Positions 51,699-62,180 of a stretch of 64,000 bases of DNA are shown one piece after another. The position numbers were made by a program, and so were the translations under genes. Numbering within the stretch: position 1 is the first letter of the stretch; each line of letters starts with the position of its first letter. Location of the stretch: NCBI GenBank assembly GCA_002964805.2, contig PUDQ02000003.1:3100001-3164000 (forward strand), written 5' to 3'. This DNA is from Trametes villosa. Taxonomy: Eukaryota; Basidiomycota; Agaricomycetes; Polyporales; Polyporaceae. The notes under the pieces are model-generated. The model was not told the DNA's origin, did no database searches, and worked only from the letters and a program-made list of their open reading frames with translations.

Positions 51699-54600
51699 AT
51701 GTCTGATACCGGAGGCACCACCCCCACGGCGCAGGCCGCCAACACGCCAGCAAATCAGCCCGCCATCGAGACGACTCCCGCTCAGGTCGCCACTCAGACG
51801 CCGACGCCGGCATACGCCATGCCGACGCTCACTCCCTCGCAGTCGAACAAGCTCTTCGACGTCGCGAACCTCAAGGACGACGGCTCGAACTTCCCCATGT
51901 GGAAGTTCCGGCTCCAGATGATCCTGGAGTCGCGCGAGCTCTGGGCGACCGTCAGTCGCACCGAGCCGCAGCCACCCGCATCCGACGAGGAGGGACTGAG
52001 GACCTGGACGCAACGGGATCGCGCCGCGCTCCTCCAGATCACGCTCACGCTCGACGACGCACCGCTAAGCAGCGTCATGCTAGCGAAGACCTCGGCGGAC
52101 GCTTGGGACAAGCTGGTGGGACGTTTCGAGGGCAAGGGTAAGCAAACAATCGCTTCCCTTATCGGCGAGCTCTTCCGCGGCACACTCTCGGACGAAGAAT
52201 CGCTCGAAGTGCAGCTCGACGCGATGCAGCTCAAGGCACGCACCCTCGAACGCCTCGGACAAGTCCTCGACGACTCGCTCGTCGCGATCGCAATGGTCAC
52301 CTCCCTCCCCCCCTCCTACAACACGCTGCGCACAATTCTCATGTCGTCGCACGCCACGCTCACCACCGACACCGTCATCTCGCAAGTCCTCAACGAGGAG
52401 AAGAGCCGCAAGGAACGAGCCCACACCCAGTCCGCGTTTTTCGCCAAGACGACGGTCAAGAAGGGTACCAACTCGAAGTCGACTAAGGCCAAGCCGACCT
52501 CGAAGACGGGCAAGAAATGCGCTCACTGCAAGAAGACCGGTCACGTCAAAGACGAGTGCCGGAAGCTCAAGGCCGAGCAGGCCGCAGCTGCCGCCGGGAA
52601 GGAGACGAAGGAGAAGGGAGCCGGGGATCTCGCGGCCAAGACGGTCGTGATCCAGGACGGCGACGAGACAATCCGTCTCTACGTCGCGGACGCGCTCACC
52701 GCACAGCGCGACACGCAGACGCGCTGGATCGTCGACTCGGGCGCGTCCTCGCCGATGTGCTCGCAGCGCGACTGGTTCGTGACGTACACCGCGCTCGACA
52801 AGCCGAAGCGCGTCTGGCTCGGAGACGAGCGCTACATCCTCGCGCAGGGCATCGGGAGCATCGCGCTCCGTCTCAAGCGCGACGACGGCTACGAAACAGC
52901 CGTCTTCCCCGGTGTCTACCACGTCCCCGACCTCAACGGCAACCTCTTGTCGGTCTCCTACTTCGCCCGCAAGGGATACCCCGTCAGCTTCGAACGCGAC
53001 GGGTGCACCATCCACGATGCGTCCGGCGACACGATCGCAACCGCATTCGAACGCGAAGGCCTCTACATCCTCCGCGCCGAACCGCATCTCCCCGAAGCAC
53101 GCGCGTACCTCACGACGCTCGCTCGAGCTCACGACCACTCGCTGGACCCCGGTCCGACACCCGACCTCTCTGCGCTCATCGCGAGCGGCTCGACTCGTTC
53201 CCGTGCGGACGTCAAAACCTGGCACCGCCGACTCGGACACCTCAACGTTGAGTCCGTCCTCAAGATGGTCCGGAAGGGCATGGTCAAGGGCATGGAGATT
53301 GTCGGGACGCTCGCCAAGCCCCGCATCCCGTGCGTGCCGTGTCTCCAAGGGAAGCAGACGCGCAACGCGATCCCGAAGAACACGACCGCGGAGTACCCTC
53401 GCGTCAACCACCGCACGCATGCGGACCTTCAAGGCCCCATGCAGACGCCGACGCCGCCCGGCCATCGCTACCTCAACCTCTTCGTCGAGGGACGGTCGCA
53501 CCACATGACCGGCTTCCTCATGAAGAACAAGTCGGAGCAGCCGGGCCAGCTCGAGCAGTACATCGCTCGCAGCGAGATCGAGACCGGGCAGCCGCTCAAC
53601 ATCCTGCGGACCGACGGCGGCGGCGAGTACGTCAACAAGGACGTCGAGGCTCTCCTCCGCGAACGCGGCATCCACCACGAACGGACGAACGCGTACACGC
53701 CGCAGGAAAATGGCGTCGCCGAACGCGCAAACCGCACCGTCATGGAAATGGCGCGCTCGATGCTCGCCGAGTCGGGACTGCCGAACAAGTACTGGGGCGA
53801 GGCCGTCATGTACGCGATCCACATCCTCAACAGGACGCCGACCCGCACGCTTGAAGAGGACCTCACGCCCATCGAGGTCTATACCGGCAACAAGCCCTCC
53901 GTCGCCCACATACGGGCCTTCGGCTGCAAGGCGTTCGTGCACGTCCCGGACGAACGGCGCCAGAAGCTCGACCAGAAGTCGCTCGAATGCGTCCTCGTCG
54001 GGTATGCGGAGAACAAGCGCGCCTACCGCCTCCTCCATCGCTCCACGGGTCGGATCTACGAGTCTCGGGATGTCGTCTTCGACGAGGACGGCGGCGTGGA
54101 ACCTCACCGTGTCACGATCAGCGTCGAACCGTTCCCGATGCCATCGCGGACACCGTCGCCTGCCGACTCGGACAGCTCACGGTACCAGACCACCGTGGAA
54201 GAGGTTGAGGACGAGGGCGACCACCCGCAGCGGCCTGACACGCCGTCTGCGAAGTCGGAGCCCGAGTCCGAGGACGACGCTGACGACGCCGTCCCCTCTC
54301 TCCCATTCCAGAGTACGGACGACGCATCCGAGGTGCGCGCTCCTCCCGCTCGCGCCGCACGCCCGCAACACGTGATTCCTATCGCTGCGGGTGCACCCTA
54401 TCCGAACCCGATTCCGTCCCCAGAGGTGCGGCGCTCCGTGCGTACACGTCGAGCGCCCCTCCGGGACGATGACCCGCGTTTCCGCGTCTCCTCCTACAAC
54501 CGCCGCCAAGCCGCCGAAGAGCCCGCTCCTCCTGAGCAGCCGCAAGTCGACGCCGCGCAGGTCCCTGACCCTGCAGTGGGCGATGAGCACGCTCATCGCG

Positions 54601-56186
54601 CCCTCACCCTCGACGGCGAGCCGCTCACCTACGAAGAGGCTATGTCGCGCCCCGACGCTGACATGTGGCAGGCCGCGTGCGCAGAGGAACTCCTCGCGTT
54701 CGCTAAGGCCGAGCTCTACGACGAGGTGGAACGGCCTCGAGGACGTAAGGTCGTGGGCTGCAAATGGGTCTTCAAGATCAAACGCGGCCCCGACGGCTCC
54801 ATCGAGAAGTACAAGGCGCGTCTCGTCGCGAAGGGGTTCACACAGGTCGAGGGCGTCGACTACACGGACACATTCGCACCCGTCTCCAAGTTCGCGTCCA
54901 TCCGCACCGTCCTCGCGCTCGCCGCCATGTACGATCTCGACGTCGACCAGATGGACGTCAAGTCGGCGTTCCTCAACGGCGACCTTGACGAGGAAATCTA
55001 CATGGCTTGCCCTCCCGGATCGGACTCTAGCGACAGCACCGTCTGGCGACTCAAGAAGTCCCTCTACGGCCTCAAGCAGGCCAGCCGTGAGTGGTACAAG
55101 AAGATCCGCTCGGAGTTCGAGGCTCTCGGTTTCGAGCGCAGCGGCGCCGACCACAGCATCTTCGTCAAGGCACACGACGGCGTCATCCTCGTCATCGCGC
55201 TGTATGTTGATGACATGCTCATCGCCGGGAACGACCGCGCCACGCTTGACGCGTTCAAGGCCACGCTCAGCCAGCGCTTCGAGATGACCGACCTCGGCAG
55301 CGCACGCTGGATACTCGGTATGGAGATCGAGCGCGACCGCGCTCGTCGCACGCTGTCCATCTCGCAAGCCCAGTACGTCGAGAAGATCCTCGAGCGCCAC
55401 GGCATGGCAAACTGCCGCCCGGTCAGCACACCGATGGAGCCGAACACCAAGCTCGAGAAGCTCACAGAGGCGACCATCGACCCCAAGCCGTACCAGAGCG
55501 CGCTCGGCTCGCTCATGTACGCCATGCTCGGGTCGCGCCCCGACATCGCGTTCGCGGTCGGTGCTCTCAGCAAGCACTCGGCGGCTCCCGGCCCCGAGCA
55601 CTGGAGCGCACTCATGCGCGTCTTCCGCTACCTCCACGGCACCTCCGACCTCCGTCTCACGTACGCCCCTGGCTCAGATCAGTCTAACGGGCCCTCGCCT
55701 CTCGGCTACTCCGACGCGGACTGGGCTGGAGACGTCAACGACCGGCGCTCGACCTCGGGCCAGGCGTTCTTCATGCACGGCGGCGCTGTCAGCTGGCAGT
55801 CCAAGAAGCAGCAGTCGGTTGCTCAGTCGAGCACCGAAGCTGAGTACGTCGCGCTCGCGTCCGCCGCCAAGGAGGCCCTCTGGTTGCGCACGCTCCTCGA
55901 CGACCTCGCCATCCCCGCGTCCCTCGCACGCTCGGCCTCGGACGAGGCGTCCAGGCCGCTCATCCTCGTCGACAACCAGTCGGCGATGGCTCTCGCGAAG
56001 AACTCGACGTTCCACGACCGCACGAAGCACATCGCGGTCCGTCATCATTTCATTCGCGATGAGATCGAGCGCGGGACCCTCGAGGTCGAGTACGTCCCCA
56101 CCGACGACCAGGTCGCGGACGTGTTGACGAAGGCTCTCGCTCGCGAGAAGCACTCTCGTTTCACGGCCGCGCTCGGACTTGTGTAG
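51699..56186 (+). CDS. Copia Gag-Pol polyprotein
   Basis: 1495 aa in one frame, no stops. In order: Gag domain (NFPMWKFRLQMILESRELW, about residues 60-90); zinc knuckle CAHCKKTGHVKDEC (about 274-287); aspartic protease WIVDSGASSPM (about 344); pre-integrase finger TWHRRLGHLN...CVPCLQGK; integrase with D in HADLQGP, D in RTDGGGEY and E in PQENGVAERAN. Reverse transcriptase follows (KWVFKIKRG, MDVKSAFLNG, YVDDM at about 1169), then RNase H (SDADWAGD, QSSTEAEY, TKHIAVRHHFI). The order PR-IN-RT-RH is diagnostic of Ty1/copia. It should supply particle protein and all enzymes for retrotransposition. Codon use is GC-rich like the host genes. Confidence 0.97.
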   Translation: MSDTGGTTPTAQAANTPANQPAIETTPAQVATQTPTPAYAMPTLTPSQSNKLFDVANLKDDGSNFPMWKFRLQMILESRELWATVSRTEPQPPASDEEGLRTWTQRDRAALLQITLTLDDAPLSSVMLAKTSADAWDKLVGRFEGKGKQTIASLIGELFRGTLSDEESLEVQLDAMQLKARTLERLGQVLDDSLVAIAMVTSLPPSYNTLRTILMSSHATLTTDTVISQVLNEEKSRKERAHTQSAFFAKTTVKKGTNSKSTKAKPTSKTGKKCAHCKKTGHVKDECRKLKAEQAAAAAGKETKEKGAGDLAAKTVVIQDGDETIRLYVADALTAQRDTQTRWIVDSGASSPMCSQRDWFVTYTALDKPKRVWLGDERYILAQGIGSIALRLKRDDGYETAVFPGVYHVPDLNGNLLSVSYFARKGYPVSFERDGCTIHDASGDTIATAFEREGLYILRAEPHLPEARAYLTTLARAHDHSLDPGPTPDLSALIASGSTRSRADVKTWHRRLGHLNVESVLKMVRKGMVKGMEIVGTLAKPRIPCVPCLQGKQTRNAIPKNTTAEYPRVNHRTHADLQGPMQTPTPPGHRYLNLFVEGRSHHMTGFLMKNKSEQPGQLEQYIARSEIETGQPLNILRTDGGGEYVNKDVEALLRERGIHHERTNAYTPQENGVAERANRTVMEMARSMLAESGLPNKYWGEAVMYAIHILNRTPTRTLEEDLTPIEVYTGNKPSVAHIRAFGCKAFVHVPDERRQKLDQKSLECVLVGYAENKRAYRLLHRSTGRIYESRDVVFDEDGGVEPHRVTISVEPFPMPSRTPSPADSDSSRYQTTVEEVEDEGDHPQRPDTPSAKSEPESEDDADDAVPSLPFQSTDDASEVRAPPARAARPQHVIPIAAGAPYPNPIPSPEVRRSVRTRRAPLRDDDPRFRVSSYNRRQAAEEPAPPEQPQVDAAQVPDPAVGDEHAHRALTLDGEPLTYEEAMSRPDADMWQAACAEELLAFAKAELYDEVERPRGRKVVGCKWVFKIKRGPDGSIEKYKARLVAKGFTQVEGVDYTDTFAPVSKFASIRTVLALAAMYDLDVDQMDVKSAFLNGDLDEEIYMACPPGSDSSDSTVWRLKKSLYGLKQASREWYKKIRSEFEALGFERSGADHSIFVKAHDGVILVIALYVDDMLIAGNDRATLDAFKATLSQRFEMTDLGSARWILGMEIERDRARRTLSISQAQYVEKILERHGMANCRPVSTPMEPNTKLEKLTEATIDPKPYQSALGSLMYAMLGSRPDIAFAVGALSKHSAAPGPEHWSALMRVFRYLHGTSDLRLTYAPGSDQSNGPSPLGYSDADWAGDVNDRRSTSGQAFFMHGGAVSWQSKKQQSVAQSSTEAEYVALASAAKEALWLRTLLDDLAIPASLARSASDEASRPLILVDNQSAMALAKNSTFHDRTKHIAVRHHFIRDEIERGTLEVEYVPTDDQVADVLTKALAREKHSRFTAALGLV

Positions 56187-56207
56187 CACACGTCCGTTGA
56201 GTGGGCG

Positions 56208-56564
56208 TGTTGAAGTACGATACACCGGACTTGTTTACACTTAGTTACGCTCTTACAAGCGCTTACTTACTTGATTAGTTCACTCGTTTACTGAACGCCC
56301 GGCGCTTAGCTTATGTCAGCATCGCGCCGGGCTCGTCTCGTCAGTTTTCACCTCGAGTACCTCAGCTCTTGCCACCATCCGTGCGCGCGAGACTGAGGTA
56401 CGACTCGCTCATTTCATGTCGCTCGTTTACGGTACACTAACAGTCATTTCATAGGCACTAACCGTGCTCTATCTAGGTGATTAATATACAAGCTCTTGCC
56501 ACCATCCGTGCGCGCGAGACTGAGGCACTAACCGTGCTCTATCTAGACACGACACCGCGCAAAA
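56208..56564 (+). repeat. 3' LTR of copia element
   Basis: 357 bp, differing from the 5' LTR by one C/T change (56463 region). Preceded by the purine-rich GAGTGGGCG that may serve as polypurine tract. Confidence 0.95.
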
Positions 56565-58896
56565 GGGGTGTCTTGTTCCGTGCGTCTGGACCATGTATTC
56601 TGGTGTATATCTCGAGACGAAATACACGCTCTCAGCACGAACGTGGGAGGGTTTGGTAGAAATCCGCTCGGTGTGAGAAACTGCGCGAGTGCAGCGAGCT
56701 CGCGAACGACACGCCGGGCTCGCGACCGCACTGACAACGACAATGAACTGATATTTCCCTCTCGTCTCGATACCGTCATGCGGATCCGAAGCGAGCCCTG
56801 CGAATGGGATGATCTCGTCGAATAGGGAGGCAGGAATCCGGTGTGCAACTTCGCACGACCCGGACCTCGATGTTCCTGAGCCTACTCCGAGCGCGATCGA
56901 TGCCCGCCGCTCCGTCCGACTTCCCTGCCTCCCGTTTTTGTGTGTTCCGGGTGGCCAATAATATGAACGTACTGTAGGCCAGCTTGCAGGCGAATGCAAA
57001 TATATTTGGGGCTGCTGCTGGACGAACTCCATAGCATTACTTTACTGCACACAGGAGCCTGATCAAGCACTCATATACATTCACACAGCAGTCGAGCACC
57101 ATCATGAGTGCACCTCAGCTAATCCAGACATCTCAGCAGTATTAGAGAGTGCACAAAACATTCATAGGCTCATGTTTAACTCAGACAATCCATTTAACCC
57201 AAGTTGTGTAACATACAGCTTGGGGCACACAAAGACACACTCCTGGACGCTGTTTCACATTCTGTAGATACTGTAGTTATTAGGAGATACCCCTGGCCAG
57301 TACACAGTAACTGTGACATGCCAGGGGCGATAGAAATCGCAGCTGAGATGTCATAACTGCTGCGGATGGGTCTTGACAGCCGGCCGGGAGGCGGTGAGAG
57401 GCAGGGAGGAATACAATGGATACTCACCTCGAGGGTACCCGTGAGCACGCGGGACGGCGGGGGATCGCGCCGGGATATGCCCAGAGACGACGCAAGTGCC
57501 GGACGCAACTCGGTTGCGCCGGGCGGGGTCTGTCAAGGTCAATTTTTGGTGCACCCCGCCGGGGGCCTCCCCCGACGTGCCCGGACCCACCGCGCAAGCC
57601 CCCGCCCTTCTCCTCCTTCCCATTACCGCCTACCGTACCTCCCTCCCTCCCTGTACCCGGCGTGCGGCATCCCCCTTCCCCTTCCCTCCTCTGCTCGCAC
57701 AAACACGGCCGCCGGAAGGCAAGCCGTCTCCTACCCCGCGCACAGACGCACCGGACGCGCCGTGCATCCTCCACGACGCCCCGGCGCGGAATGCGGCGCC
57801 GCGACGCACGGCGCGTCCGTGCACGTTGAGACGCGTCGATCCGACGCGTCAGGGCATTGTGCGCGGACGCGTCTAGCTCCGCAATGGGTGTGTAAGTCCC
57901 GTACACGCTACAACCCTCGAACGAAGCTACTCACCTTGCTATTCCCAGCCGAGAATGCGTCAGACGTGTCCCCACTCGCGGACGGCGGTCTCACCAACGT
58001 CGACGGTCGCGTCCTGCGCCTCGCGTCGGCGACGCGCAGGCAGCAGCGCGCAAGACGCGTGGCGGGGACGAAGGGAGTTGGGCGCCGCGCTGGGCGACAG
58101 GTCTGTCGGAGCGCCCCGCGGGAGCTCCCAGGGTGGGCAGGAACGTGCTGGAGAAGTGTCCGGAGCGACTGGAAGGCGCGGCGGTGAGCATTTCGATGAG
58201 ATGTACCCGATGAGCTTGTTGCTTACGCCGTTGCTCGAAGCCGCAGCGCGTCTTAGGCTGCACGACAGGATGAGGACGCGGCCGCGGGCCTGCACGCGTG
58301 TGCGGCGCGACAGCCGAGCTGTGCGCGGCGCACGAGCTCCTCTCGTACCGCCGTGCTCGGGGTTCGCCGCCGTTCTACGGGACGGTGGCGGGGAGGTCCT
58401 GTTAAGCAAGTGAGTACACACACGCTGCGCCGATCGCGTCCTGCTTACCTCGTGCGTGTAGAGTGGGGCAGGCGTCCCCTCCAGGGTTCCGACGACACGA
58501 TGGCGGCGCGGATTCTCGGCCGCGCGGGGGCGACGACTCGAGCACCGGTATGTGCACGCCGGGGCGCCCCCGCCGCCGCGCCGCACCGAGTTCCCCGCAC
58601 GCTCTCGTCCCGACATGCACTGAATGACGGCGGAAGGGCACGGCGGACGAGCAGGCGTCCTGGCGGAGCTGTACACGGGTCAGGCTGTCAGTGGTACGTC
58701 GCTCTGCTCGAGGAACACGCTCACCTGCTGTCCCCGCGCGACGCGCTTCACAGAAGCTCCGAGGGCCGCCTGGGCGCACTTGTGGCCGCGCGAGGAGGAT
58801 CCGAGCGGTGTCGCGAGCCCGGTAGGGAGGTCGGCGTCCGGCGCCCCCTGTGGCAGCTTCGTCTGTCAACTACTGCTCGGCGGATTCTACGGGACA
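56565..58896. other. Unit 2 spacer after the copia insertion
   Basis: Continuation of the unit, equivalent to 41216-43540. No gene assigned. The segment 56990-57215 is clearly more diverged from unit 1 than the sequence on both sides. Confidence 0.4.
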
Positions 58897-59658
58897 AGGT
58901 GAGTGCTCGATCTCCGCAGACGGCCCGGCCTGCGCTCACCTGCCTCGGGCGGCGTTCGCGGCGGTGCGCTCTGCCGTCTCGAGCATGTCCGGCAGTGCCA
59001 CACGGCCGGTCAGTGTGCTCGGGGGCAGTTGCGGCCGCGGGGGGCTTCTCTGCGGGTGCTCTGGGACTCGACGCTCGTCGTCCACGCGGCGGAGCAGCTC
59101 CCGGCGAGCTTCGATGGCGACGACCCCTCGAGTTCTGCTCACAGAGAGGCGAGCACTCAACTCTCCCAGCTTCCGCGGCGCTCACCGACTTGCAGCGACC
59201 GTCTTGAGTCTGGGCTGAGGGCGCCGTATGGGTGCTGCGCCGTCGGGGAGCGAGTCCGGGGGCTGTCGTGGCGGCGACGAGTTCGGCCGTCCTCTGAGCT
59301 GCCTGCCCTCACGGCTGCGCGGGGATTCGTCGTCCGCGCAGCGCAGAGACTCGCGGCCGGCGGTGGCGGCAGCCACTCGAGTTCTGTTCGCGGTGGGGTA
59401 AGTTCTCGACTCTTCCGGCTCCCACGGCACTCACCGACTTCCCGTCTCGAGCACAGGCTGGGGGCGTCGGAGGGTGCTGCACCGGCCGCCATTCGCAAGC
59501 TCGGAGACGGTAGCAGCGGCGACGAGCTCCTCTCCGGCCGTCCTCCGGGCTTCCCGCACTCGCGGCCGCGCTGCCAGAGAGTCGAAGCGGCTCCTGGCTA
59601 GCCCCGGCGGCGGCGGCCTCTCGAGCTCTGCTCGTCGCAGGGTCAGTCCTCGGCTTCC
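58897..59658 (+). repeat. Tandem ~250-bp repeats, unit 2
   Basis: Counterpart of 43541-44300 with the same internal repeat structure and small deletions at the first boundary (about 59145-59210). Confidence 0.55.
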
Positions 59659-60546
59659 GGTGTGTGCGTCTGCTTACTTTAGCGCAGGGCATGCTAGGGA
59701 CTCCCGCGGACGTGCACGCCGCCGTCGTGGAAATGCGCCGGCGGGTGTTCGAGAAAGGCGGTGGGGGTGACGGCGGGGTCGGCGGGGTCGTGGGCTGCCA
59801 GATACCGACGCCCAGGTGAGTCGACGCTGCGAGCCGTCAGTACTCGGTTGGCTGACTTCGCATCCGCGCACGGGCGGCGCGGAGCCCTTTCAGGACAGTG
59901 CCGGGGCGCTGGCGGCACATGAGCGCAGGAGAGGGGCCGTGCAGCGGCCGGCGGGGCGGGGCGGGGCGAGGCGGAGGTGCTGCAGACGGCGGCGGCGGAG
60001 ACTGGCGGGTGGGCCACAGGGCTGCTTGCGAAGCAGGGTCCCGCATCGAGGGCGCGCGGGCGAGCAGTTCGCGGCTCGATCTGTGCGTGCGCGTGCTGAT
60101 CCGGGGACCACACAGCGCATGCGTGCGGGGTCGGGGCGGGGCGGGGCGGAGCGGAGTGTGGTCGGGCGCATGTGCAGCGAGGGCGGGCGAGCGTGGCGAG
60201 GGGCGGCCCTGGCGTAGCTGTAGCTGCCCGTCGATCAGTAGGCGGCCCTGTCGATGTACGGATATGGTGTGCCTACCCTGAGTGCGCGCGACGAGTCCGT
60301 CCTTGTCCTCCCGGCTCTCCTCTCGACCTCTCCTCCCGGCTCTGCTCTCGACCTCTCCCCGCGCCCCACGCTAATAGAGCAATCCCACAGTGGCCCCGCG
60401 CTAACAGAGCCCTCCTACAGTGGCAGAGTATCGTTTTATTTCCCCATCCTCTCCCAGATCCCGCCCGCGATCAGGCACCCGCCGTCGGCCGTGTCCGCGC
60501 GCCCATGCTGATCAACGATGCAGAGAACCCAGTTCTACATCACAAC
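59659..60546. other. Unit 2 spacer, last part
   Basis: About 890 GC-rich bases preceding F-box gene D; contains a short local duplication of CTCGACCTCTCC (60322-60358) not present in unit 1. No supported gene. Confidence 0.45.
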
Positions 60547-62180
60547 TCAAGCAGTCTCAATCAGCGGCTTGTCGCGAACAACCACTTCAACCGCGCAACG
60601 CGCAACCCGCTCGCCACGGTGTTCGTTTTCGACCGTCGCCACGACGCTGCGCACGACGGCGGCGTATGCCTCCACCGCGTCTTCCGGGTCTTGTTCCTCC
60701 GAGGACGGCGCGACCAACGCGCGGAGCTGTGAGCGCCAGGTCCCGAGAGCGGACGAAGGAAGGGGCTCCAGGATAACCTTCGCATTTGCGAGGCGCGACC
60801 AGCAACCAGAGTCCAGGGCCTCAAGCAGGTCCGTCCAAGCTGTCGAGTTCGCCCTTGCGTCTGGGGGAACGCGTAAGATGAGCTCCAGCGATTCAAGGGC
60901 GGAGGGATGCACGTCGTCTGGCGTATCTGATTCTTGGGCATCGCGTAGAGATTCAAGTTTCGCTGATAGACTCGACAGTAGGGCCAGGAAGACGTCGATC
61001 GTCTCGGTTGCAGACCGGTCGGACCCGGGCGTGCGCCATGGGTCGTAGCGGAGGCGGAGCGAAGGTTGAGAGAGCAGATGCGCCATAGACGACATGAACT
61101 CCTCTGACGGTAAGTCCCAAATCACGTTCCCTGCAAACCGTAGGGTGAGCAACGCATTCCGACGGCGTACGGGTAGACAATATACGTACCGGTTGCACTG
61201 GTTTCGCTCAACCCAACGGTTTCGTACAAGGTGACCTCCGCGTGTTGTAGTTTGGCGTTGTCCCGACACAGCACCTCTATCCACTGGGTTCGGCGCGCGG
61301 CATCATCAACGCAGAGGACGACTTCGTTCGGTGTTGCGGGAGACGCTCTGTCTCTGGAGAAGCTCAAGAGTTGTAGTAGCGAATCGGGTGGGCTGGGCGT
61401 GTCTCGGCTGCGCTCCCCGAGGCATACCCATTTGACATCCACGATGCGTAACACCTTCAGCCGTTCACAGAAATCGCTAAGCTCCTCCAGGCTCGGGCCT
61501 ATGTCGGGTGCGAGGCGACAGGCTCCTGGGGCCAGCTCCTTTGGCGCGAGACCCACGAAGGACAGCTCCTCCAGCGCGGGAAGCCGGGACAGGAAGAGTA
61601 CGAGACGCGACGGGGCATCGACGAAGAGGTGCGATAGCACGAGCTGGCGTAGATTGGGGAGGTGGCTGAGGTCGATGAGCTGGGGAAACACCGCGTGCGG
61701 GACTTCGTGTTCGCCGACGGGTGGTCCGCGGATGTGGAGAGAGCGGACAACCGCGGCAAAGAACGAACCCTTGGGGAACGCCTTGAGGAAGTCGAGGAGC
61801 TCCGCATGGGAGCCTGAGATCTGGAGCACGATGTTGTGCGAGAGGTGGTACAAGGCGGAAGGGGCGAGCGGAGTGTAAGCATCTCTGGGGTCCGCAGTGA
61901 GAACGCACGCCACGAGTGCGCGCCAGTCGTCGTGTAGGAAGTCGATGATGCGATCCGTGAGCTCTCCTGGGAGTATTGGGGCAGCATGCTCTGGGACGAG
62001 CGGGGGCAACATGGTGGATGAGGGGATGTGTAGCTTGCGCTGCGGAGGTGGAAAGCTATAGGTGAGTGCCTAATACATCGACGGATCCGATAGAGTCAGC
62101 CTGGGTTTGAATTGCGCTGCGAGATGCTGTGTTATGACGGCTTGACGCCCACACAAGCGAGACAAGAAGACGTTCTAGAC
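60537..62180. repeat. Segmental duplication, partial unit 3
   Basis: F-box gene D and about 165 bp beyond its start match units 1 and 2; similarity fades near 62180 (after GACAAGAAGACGTT). Confidence 0.85.
60547..62012 (-). CDS. F-box/leucine-rich-type protein, paralogue D
   Basis: Exons 62012-61190 and 61130-60547, 59-nt intron, 468 aa. F-box-like LPGELTDRIIDFLHDDWRAL near the N terminus, leucine-rich middle with several changes against B and C (LPNLRQLVLSHLFVD, LSDFCERLKVLRIVDV), nearly invariant exon 2 (GNVIWDLPSEEFMSSMAHLL). At the exon junction it is like B (GLSETSATG) rather than C. Last member of the tandem series. Confidence 0.75.

Larger units (their letters stand above)
51258..56564 (+). 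mobile_element. Full-length Ty1/copia retrotransposon, very recent
   Basis: 5307 bp with 357-bp LTRs differing at one position by eye. GGGGT at 51253-51257 and 56565-56569 is a 5-bp target-site duplication. A single intact gag-pol frame fills the interior. The empty site exists in unit 1 at about 41214-41220, so the insertion happened after the segmental duplication. Confidence 0.97.
45166..60536. repeat. Segmental tandem duplication, unit 2 (about 10.06 kb plus a copia insertion)
   Basis: F-box gene C followed by the same spacer as unit 1, interrupted at 51258-56564 by a copia element. Stop codon C to stop codon D is 15,371 bp; without the 5.3-kb insertion it equals unit 1. Confidence 0.9.
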
